Under the pieces are notes generated by a model. It had not been told where the DNA came from and did no database searches. It saw nothing but the letters and a program-made list of their open reading frames with translations. 19,485 nt of DNA from Bordetella parapertussis (GTDB lineage: Bacteria > Pseudomonadota > Gammaproteobacteria > Burkholderiales > Burkholderiaceae_C). This document shows positions 15,193 to 19,485 of the stretch, piece after piece (the stretch's first letter is position 1; each line of letters opens with the position of its first letter). The position numbers were made by a program, and so were the translations under genes. The stretch lies in contig CAMCES010000030.1 in the NCBI GenBank assembly GCA_945873925.1, positions 1-19,485 on the forward strand, written 5' to 3'.

Positions 15193-15249
15193 GCGGCGGA
15201 GCCTGAGTATCACTTGGGGTGGTGAGTGTAACCGCCCAAGCTGGCATGG

Positions 15250-15265
15250 TGTTTCACGTGAAACA
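15250..15265. other. parS site (intergenic, upstream of parA)
   Basis: TGTTTCACGTGAAACA is a perfect 16-bp palindrome identical to the canonical bacterial chromosomal parS. It is in the 101-base gap between rsmG and parA. On the transcribed strand, TACACT (plus coordinates 15225-15230) would be a weak -10 box, placing this parS over the -35 area. Binding by ParB is expected from established knowledge. Confidence 0.96.
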
Positions 15266-15293
15266 TGCGTTGGGCTGGGGCAATGGCCATTGC

Positions 15294-15941
15294 TCAGGGC
15301 TGCATCGCCGGGCGCATCCAGACCAGGCAACGTTGCGCATCCAGGCCAGGCACTTGCAAAACCTGGACGTCTTCGAGCAACACCGAGGCTGGCAGCAGTG
15401 CGATTTCATCCTCAGGGATTCTGCCCTTCATCGCCATCCACACCCCGTTGGAGGCCAACGCCGGCCGCGACCAGGCGGTGAAGTCTGCCAGGGAAGCAAA
15501 TGCGCGCGAGGTAACCAGCTCAAAAGGGTCGCGCAAATCCTCTACCCGGGCATGCATGCCATGCAAATTGGGCAAGCCCAAACTGTGTGCGGCCGTCTGG
15601 ATGAAAGCCGCCTTTTTGGCCACGGTGTCCACCGCTGTCACTTGGATATCTGGGCAACTCAGAGCGATCACCACCGCCGGTAGGCCGCCGCCAGAGCCGA
15701 CATCCAAGACGCTTTTCAGCGCGGGCATGCGTGCGGTCATGGGGCCGATCACGGCCAAACAGTCCAGCACATGGTGGGTCAGCACCTGGTCTGGTTCTCG
15801 CAGCGCGGTCAGGTTATAGACCGTGTTCCATTTGAGCAGCAGGCCGAGGTAGGCCAGGATCTGGGCCTGCTGGGCGTCGTTCAAACCGAGTCGCAGTTCG
15901 CCCAAGCCCTGCCGCAAACCAGCGGCCTGGAGACGGCTCAC
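15294..15941 (-). CDS. rsmG: 16S rRNA (guanine-527-N7) methyltransferase RsmG
   Basis: RsmG (formerly GidB) uses S-adenosylmethionine to methylate N7 of G527 in 16S rRNA. The 215-residue protein has the conserved N-terminal helix region with LLLKWNTVYNLTALREPDQVLTHHVLDCL (34-62), SAM-binding motif I VLDVGSGGGLPAVVIAL (78-94), and the acidic strand VTAVDTVAKKAAFIQ. The family's VTSRAFASLADFTAW follows. Length matches the E. coli protein (207). The start is GTG at 15941, overlapping the mnmG stop as GTGA, which implies coupled translation. The mnmG-rsmG-parA-parB order is the classical origin-near arrangement of many bacteria. A parS site lies 29 bases after its stop. Confidence 0.95.
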   Translation of the reverse strand: MSRLQAAGLRQGLGELRLGLNDAQQAQILAYLGLLLKWNTVYNLTALREPDQVLTHHVLDCLAVIGPMTARMPALKSVLDVGSGGGLPAVVIALSCPDIQVTAVDTVAKKAAFIQTAAHSLGLPNLHGMHARVEDLRDPFELVTSRAFASLADFTAWSRPALASNGVWMAMKGRIPEDEIALLPASVLLEDVQVLQVPGLDAQRCLVWMRPAMQP

Positions 15942-17896
15942 GCCGAGGCCTTGGTACTGGCCGATGCAAAGACGCCGTGTTTGGCGCGGCGCAAATGGAT
16001 CAGCAGCAAGGAGATGGCTGCTGGGGTCACGCCGGACATGCGCGAGGCTTGGCCCAGGGTTTCCGGGCGATGCTTATCGAGTTTTTGGCGGACCTCGATG
16101 CTCAGCGCTGGTATCGCCATGTAATCGAGTGCGGGCGGCAAAGGCATGTGCTCGTAGTGCGCGGCCCGCTCCACCTCGTCGCGCTGGCGGTCGATGTAGC
16201 CCGAATACTTGGCGGCAATGTCGATCTGCTCGATCACTGTTTCACGTGAAACATCGTCCAACGCATCGATCTCAGGGCTGGCAAAGCGCCCATCGTCCAG
16301 GCTCATCAGCTTGGGGTAGCTGACGTCCGGGCGGCGCAGCAAATCCGCCAGACTGTGTTCATGTTGGATGGCCTTGCCCAACACCCGCTCGGATTCGGCT
16401 GGCGACAGGTTTTTCGGATTGACCCAGGTCGAAGCCAATCGCTGTGTTTCACGTGAAACAGCGTCTTGCTTGCGGCAAAACGCATCCCACTGCGCATCAC
16501 CCACCAGGCCCATGTCGCGGGCCAGCTCGGTCAGTCGGGCGTCTGCATTGTCTTCGCGCAGCTGCAACCTGAACTCGGCGCGGCTGGTGAACATGCGGTA
16601 GGGCTCGAGCACGCCTTGGTTGACCAGGTCATCGACCAACACGCCCAAGTAGGCTTGGTCACGCCCGGGCGTCCAGGCCGGTTTGCCCATCACCTGCAAG
16701 GCGGCGTTGGCACCGGCATACAAGCCCTGGGCCGCGGCTTCTTCATAGCCTGTCGTGCCGTTGATCTGTCCTGCGAAAAACAGGCCGTCGATCGACTTGG
16801 TCTCAAAGCTGCGCTTGAGCTCGCGCGGGTCGAAGTAGTCGTACTCGATGGCGTACCCGGGACGCAAGATGTGGGCGTTTTCCAGACCCTTGATCGAACG
16901 CACCAAGGCATATTGGATGTCAAACGGCAGGCTGGTCGAGATGCCGTTGGGGTAGTACTCCTGGGTGGTCAGGCCCTCGGGTTCCAGAAAAATCTGGTGG
17001 CTGGCTTTGTTGGCAAACCGGTTGATCTTGTCTTCCACGCTGGGGCAATAACGCGGTCCCACACCTTCGATCTTGCCGGTGAACATCGGGCTGCGGTCAA
17101 AGCCCGAGCGGATGATCTCATGGGTGCGCTCGTTGGTGTGGGTGATCCAACACGCCATTTGCGCTGGATGCATGTCTTGTCGGCCCATGAAACTGAACAC
17201 TGGCAGCTGGGCAGATTCACCGCCGGGCATGCCGTCGCCGGCTTGAGCCAAGCATTGGCTGAAATCAATGGTCCGGCCATCCAGGCGCGGGGGCGTACCG
17301 GTTTTCAAGCGACCCTGGGGCAGCTTGAGCTCTTTCAAGCGGGCGGACAAACGCATCGCCGGGGGGTCGCCTGCACGCCCGGCCGAATGATTTTCCAAGC
17401 CCACATGGATCTTGCCATCCAAGAAAGTGCCCGCCGTCAGCACCACCGCCTTGGCGTCAAAGCGCAAGCCGATTTGCGTGACAGCCCCCACCACCCTGGA
17501 GCCCTCGACCACCAAATCGTCCACTGCCTGCTGGAACAGCCAGAGCTTGGGCTGGTTTTCCAGGCGGTGGCGGATCGCCGCTCTGTACAACACCCGGTCG
17601 GCTTGCGCCCGGGTGGCACGAACCGCCGGGCCTTTGGAGCGGTTCAAGATACGAAACTGGATGCCCGCCTGGTCGGTGGCCAAGGCCATCGCGCCACCCA
17701 TCGCATCGACCTCCTTGACCAAATGCCCTTTGCCGATGCCACCGATGGACGGGTTACAACTCATCTGGCCCAAGGTTTCGATGTTGTGTGTGAGCAGCAG
17801 GGTGCGGCAACCCATGCGCGCACTCGCGAGCGCTGCCTCGGTGCCGGCATGGCCGGCGCCGACCACGATCACATCAAACTGCGCTGGGTAAAGCAT
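15938..17896 (-). CDS. mnmG: tRNA uridine-5-carboxymethylaminomethyl modification enzyme MnmG (GidA)
   Basis: MnmG is the FAD subunit that, with the GTPase MnmE, adds the carboxymethylaminomethyl group to wobble U34 of several tRNAs. The 652-residue protein has the N-terminal dinucleotide-binding motif VVGAGHAGTEAALASARMG (11-29), the family signature NPSIGGIGKGHLVKEVDAMGG (48-68) and GRLKTGTPPRLDGRTIDFS. It also has YCPSVEDKINRFANK and GYAIEYDYFDPREL, then FFAGQINGTTGYEEAAAQGL, and the C-terminal helical tail used to bind MnmE. Length is normal (about 630). ATG 17896 has AAGG 7 bases upstream. Two parS palindromes lie inside the reading frame, each encoding VSRET (around residues 479-484 and 548-553), in the less conserved C-terminal half. 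It heads the block that continues with rsmG. Confidence 0.97.
   Translation of the reverse strand: MLYPAQFDVIVVGAGHAGTEAALASARMGCRTLLLTHNIETLGQMSCNPSIGGIGKGHLVKEVDAMGGAMALATDQAGIQFRILNRSKGPAVRATRAQADRVLYRAAIRHRLENQPKLWLFQQAVDDLVVEGSRVVGAVTQIGLRFDAKAVVLTAGTFLDGKIHVGLENHSAGRAGDPPAMRLSARLKELKLPQGRLKTGTPPRLDGRTIDFSQCLAQAGDGMPGGESAQLPVFSFMGRQDMHPAQMACWITHTNERTHEIIRSGFDRSPMFTGKIEGVGPRYCPSVEDKINRFANKASHQIFLEPEGLTTQEYYPNGISTSLPFDIQYALVRSIKGLENAHILRPGYAIEYDYFDPRELKRSFETKSIDGLFFAGQINGTTGYEEAAAQGLYAGANAALQVMGKPAWTPGRDQAYLGVLVDDLVNQGVLEPYRMFTSRAEFRLQLREDNADARLTELARDMGLVGDAQWDAFCRKQDAVSRETQRLASTWVNPKNLSPAESERVLGKAIQHEHSLADLLRRPDVSYPKLMSLDDGRFASPEIDALDDVSRETVIEQIDIAAKYSGYIDRQRDEVERAAHYEHMPLPPALDYMAIPALSIEVRQKLDKHRPETLGQASRMSGVTPAAISLLLIHLRRAKHGVFASASTKASA
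16238..16253. other. parS site (inside mnmG)
   Basis: This is a perfect 16-bp TGTTTCACGTGAAACA palindrome within the mnmG coding sequence, read there as Val-Ser-Arg-Glu-Thr. It is identical to the intergenic parS at 15250-15265 and 207 bases from the next one at 16445-16460. Confidence 0.96.
16445..16460. other. parS site (inside mnmG)
   Basis: This is the third perfect 16-bp TGTTTCACGTGAAACA palindrome, again in the mnmG coding sequence and again read as Val-Ser-Arg-Glu-Thr in the same frame. Three exact copies within 1.2 kb, close to parAB, mark this as a ParB loading zone. Confidence 0.96.
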
Positions 17897-17992
17897 TTGT
17901 TGCCTTTGTAAATCAGCGATTTTAAATGGCGGCGGATTGCCTCAGACAATGACATAATCGGCGCCAGAAACACAACGGTCAGAGTAGACACA
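17897..17992. promoter_or_regulatory. Divergent promoter region, mnmG / aldolase-like gene
   Basis: This 96-base gap separates two divergent genes. On the - strand TTGTCT (plus coordinates 17944-17949) and TAAAAT (17919-17924) resemble -35 and -10 boxes, but 19 bases apart, slightly long; they would drive the mnmG-rsmG-parAB block. On the + strand CATAAT (17953-17958) resembles a -10 box for the aldolase-like gene, without a good -35. Motif support is weak; the gene layout requires promoters here. Confidence 0.4.
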
Positions 17993-18760
17993 ATGCACAT
18001 CCCATCCATGAAAGAACTCGTCAGCGAAGAAGAGTGGCAACTGCGCTGCGACCTGGCGGCCGCCTACCGGTTGGTCGCAATGTACGGTTGGAGTGACCTG
18101 GTGTTCACCCACATCAGCCTGCGCTTGCCCGACAGTGTGACCGGCGGAGAAGCGCATTTTTTGATCAACCCCTATGGCTTGATGTTTGACGAAATCACCG
18201 CCTCGAGCTTGGTCAAAGTCGACATGGCTTGCAACAAAGTTTTGCCCAGCGAATTCCCGGTCAACCCGGCTGGCTTCACGATCCACAGCGCGATCCACGC
18301 GGTGCGTCACGATGCACAGTGTGTCATGCACACCCACACCAAAGCCGGTGTAGCGGTGAGCGCGCTGCAATCTGGGGTGCTGCCGATCAGTCAGCAATCG
18401 ACCTTTGTCGTCAACCACATCGCCTACCATGACTACGAGGGATTGGCCTTGCGTGGCGACGAGATCCCTCGCCTGCAAGCCGACCTGGGTGACAAGAAAT
18501 ACCTGATGCTGCGCAACCACGGTTTGCTCACCACAGGCAAGAGCGCGGCAGATGCGTTCCTCAATATGTACATCCTGGAAACCACCTGTCAGATCCAGAT
18601 CGCGGCCCAAGCCTGTGGCCCGTTGATCATGATTCCAAGCACCATCACCGACAACATGGCCGAGGTCATGAAAACCGCCACCGCCGGTCAAGGCGCGGGC
18701 ATTGCATGGCCTGCTTTGCTGCGCAAACTCGATCGACACGACAACAGTTACCGCAGCTGA
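17993..18760 (+). CDS. Class II aldolase/adducin-family protein
   Basis: This 255-residue cytoplasmic protein has the class II aldolase/adducin head fold. Visible are GWSDLVFTHISLRLP (32-46) and INPYGLMFDEITASSLVKVD (58-77). The zinc-ligand pair is H113 and H115 in CVMHTHTKAGVAVSAL, and the third ligand is H176 in LMLRNHGLLTTG. In L-fuculose-phosphate aldolase a catalytic glutamate sits just before the FxxHxxIY segment; here that place reads NPAGFTIHSAIHA, with G94 instead. That pattern is shared with adducin-like members whose activity is not established. Length (255) fits the adducin-like subgroup. ATG 17993 has no clear ribosome binding site; ATG 18008 is an alternative. It stands alone between mnmG (divergent) and gyrB (convergent). 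Substrate unknown. Confidence 0.85.
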   Translation: MHIPSMKELVSEEEWQLRCDLAAAYRLVAMYGWSDLVFTHISLRLPDSVTGGEAHFLINPYGLMFDEITASSLVKVDMACNKVLPSEFPVNPAGFTIHSAIHAVRHDAQCVMHTHTKAGVAVSALQSGVLPISQQSTFVVNHIAYHDYEGLALRGDEIPRLQADLGDKKYLMLRNHGLLTTGKSAADAFLNMYILETTCQIQIAAQACGPLIMIPSTITDNMAEVMKTATAGQGAGIAWPALLRKLDRHDNSYRS

Positions 18761-18807
18761 GGGTCTCGCGGCACAGCCAGGGCATGAAAGCCCGCCTGTC
18801 CCCTTGT

Positions 18808-19485
18808 TCAAACGTCGATGTTGGCAGCACGCAGCGCATTGCTCTCGATGAACACACGACGCGGCTCAACCTCGTCGCCCATCAACATGGTAAACACCCG
18901 ATCGGCTTCGATCGCGTCATCGATTTGCACGCGCAGCAAACGACGTACCGCAGGGTCCATGGTGGTTTCCCACAGTTGCTGGGGATTCATCTCTCCCAAG
19001 CCCTTGTAACGCTGGCGCGCCGTGGCATGCTCGGCTTGCACGATCAACCATCTCATGGCTTGGCGGAAATCAGACACCCGTTCTTCTTTGCGGCGCTCGC
19101 CTTCACCGCGCTCGACACGCGCAGCTGCGCCGATCAGGTTGCGGAAGGTATTGGCGGCTTCGGCCAGGGCGGCGTAATCCGCGCCATGCACAAAGTCTTG
19201 GGTGATCACGCTGCTTTTGACATTGCCATGGTGGTGACGGCTCAAACGCAGGATCGGCTTGTCGGTACGCAGGTCAAACTCTGCGCTGGCTTCTGAGCCG
19301 CTACCGAGTTCGCGCAACTTGATTTGCATGGCGGTAGCCGAGGCCTGGGCTTGCGCCAAGGTGTCAAGGTTCAAAGACACGCCATCGGCCACGGCACGCA
19401 AAGCCTCGCCATCCATGATGGTGCTCAAGCGGGCAATCACCGCTTCTGCCACCTGGTGCTTGCGTGCCAACTCGGCCAGGGTCTC
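18808..19485 (-). CDS. gyrB: DNA gyrase subunit B, C-terminal part (cut by window edge)
   Basis: The visible 225 residues are the C-terminal part of GyrB, which supplies the ATPase and TOPRIM domains of DNA gyrase. The reading frame is open to the last base, so the gene's start lies outside the window; GyrB is usually about 800-870 residues in this group. The tell-tale segment is TARQRYKGLGEMNPQQLWETTMDP, followed by RRLLRVQIDDAIEADRVFTMLMGDEVEPRR and the ending FIESNALRAANIDV. This matches GyrB; the MNP-LW-TTMDP pattern and close ending fit it better than ParE. It is convergent with the aldolase-like gene, with 47 bases between stops. In relatives gyrB follows dnaA-dnaN, so oriC would probably lie beyond the right edge (inference). 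Confidence 0.95.
   Translation of the reverse strand, partial: ETLAELARKHQVAEAVIARLSTIMDGEALRAVADGVSLNLDTLAQAQASATAMQIKLRELGSGSEASAEFDLRTDKPILRLSRHHHGNVKSSVITQDFVHGADYAALAEAANTFRNLIGAAARVERGEGERRKEERVSDFRQAMRWLIVQAEHATARQRYKGLGEMNPQQLWETTMDPAVRRLLRVQIDDAIEADRVFTMLMGDEVEPRRVFIESNALRAANIDV

Noticed and set aside
15193..15330. N-terminal extension of ParA across the parS site
   Set aside because: ParA/Soj proteins begin with the KGGVGKT-containing start seen at 15192; the extension matches nothing and overlaps rsmG.
16466..17911. A 481-codon open frame on the + strand antisense to mnmG
   Set aside because: Same explanation: it mirrors the conserved mnmG codons and has no recognisable motif.
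18780..18793. GGGC-ATGAAA-GCCC hairpin between the aldolase-like gene and gyrB
   Set aside because: A 4-bp stem without a T-run on either strand is too weak to call a terminator.
1..19485. Mobile elements, CRISPR arrays, tRNA genes, DnaA boxes
   Set aside because: I looked for transposase-like proteins, regularly spaced repeats, cloverleaf sequences and TTATCCACA clusters and found none that can be supported.

Overview
The window looks like a chromosomal segment of a betaproteobacterium of the order Burkholderiales, most likely family Comamonadaceae (inferred). The grounds are high GC content, dense short-gap gene packing, close family matches (MnmG, RsmG, ParA/ParB, GyrB, a branched-chain-amino-acid-type ABC transporter), and the mnmG-rsmG-parA-parB order near gyrB. 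No insertion sequence, phage gene, CRISPR array, tRNA or rRNA gene was seen. No gene-free stretch exceeds about 110 bases.

Layout. (1) 1-633: a probable terminator of an upstream gene, then a barstar-family gene (+). (2) 639-5140 (-): aacS-gcdH-mnmA, a packed unit. Acetoacetyl-CoA synthetase and glutaryl-CoA dehydrogenase feed the same acetoacetyl-CoA node, and a tRNA 2-thiouridylase gene starts inside the gcdH stop codon. (3) 5223-6674 (+): a hotdog thioesterase, a secreted chalcone-isomerase-like protein and a small periplasmic cytochrome c whose ribosome binding site lies in a hairpin. (4) 6687-7247 (-): a PduO-type cobalamin adenosyltransferase. (5) 7356-8783 (+): an FAD-linked D-lactate/2-hydroxyacid dehydrogenase. 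(6) 8773-13349 (-): a complete ABC importer operon of the branched-chain/amide type: binding protein, two permeases, two ATPases. (7) 13448-17896 (-): the mnmG-rsmG-parA-parB housekeeping block with three perfect parS palindromes. (8) 17993-18760 (+): a class II aldolase/adducin-like protein. (9) 18808 to the window end (-): the C-terminal part of gyrB, cut by the window edge.

How it works together. The right third is the chromosome-segregation region. ParB loads on parS sites located in and beside the mnmG-rsmG-parAB genes, and ParA moves the origin region; gyrB fits a location near oriC, which itself lies outside. MnmG and MnmA both modify wobble uridine 34 of the same tRNAs (5-carboxymethylaminomethyl and 2-thio groups), although they sit about 14 kb apart. 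The left two thirds is catabolism and uptake: acyl-CoA and ketone-body metabolism, lactate oxidation, cytochrome electron transfer, B12 cofactor maturation and a solute importer.

I found no convincing novel multi-gene system. The best second-look items are the parS sites embedded in coding sequence, the hairpin over the cytochrome ribosome binding site, the barstar gene without a visible RNase partner, the transporter's variant ATPase motifs, and the aldolase-like protein lacking the usual catalytic glutamate.
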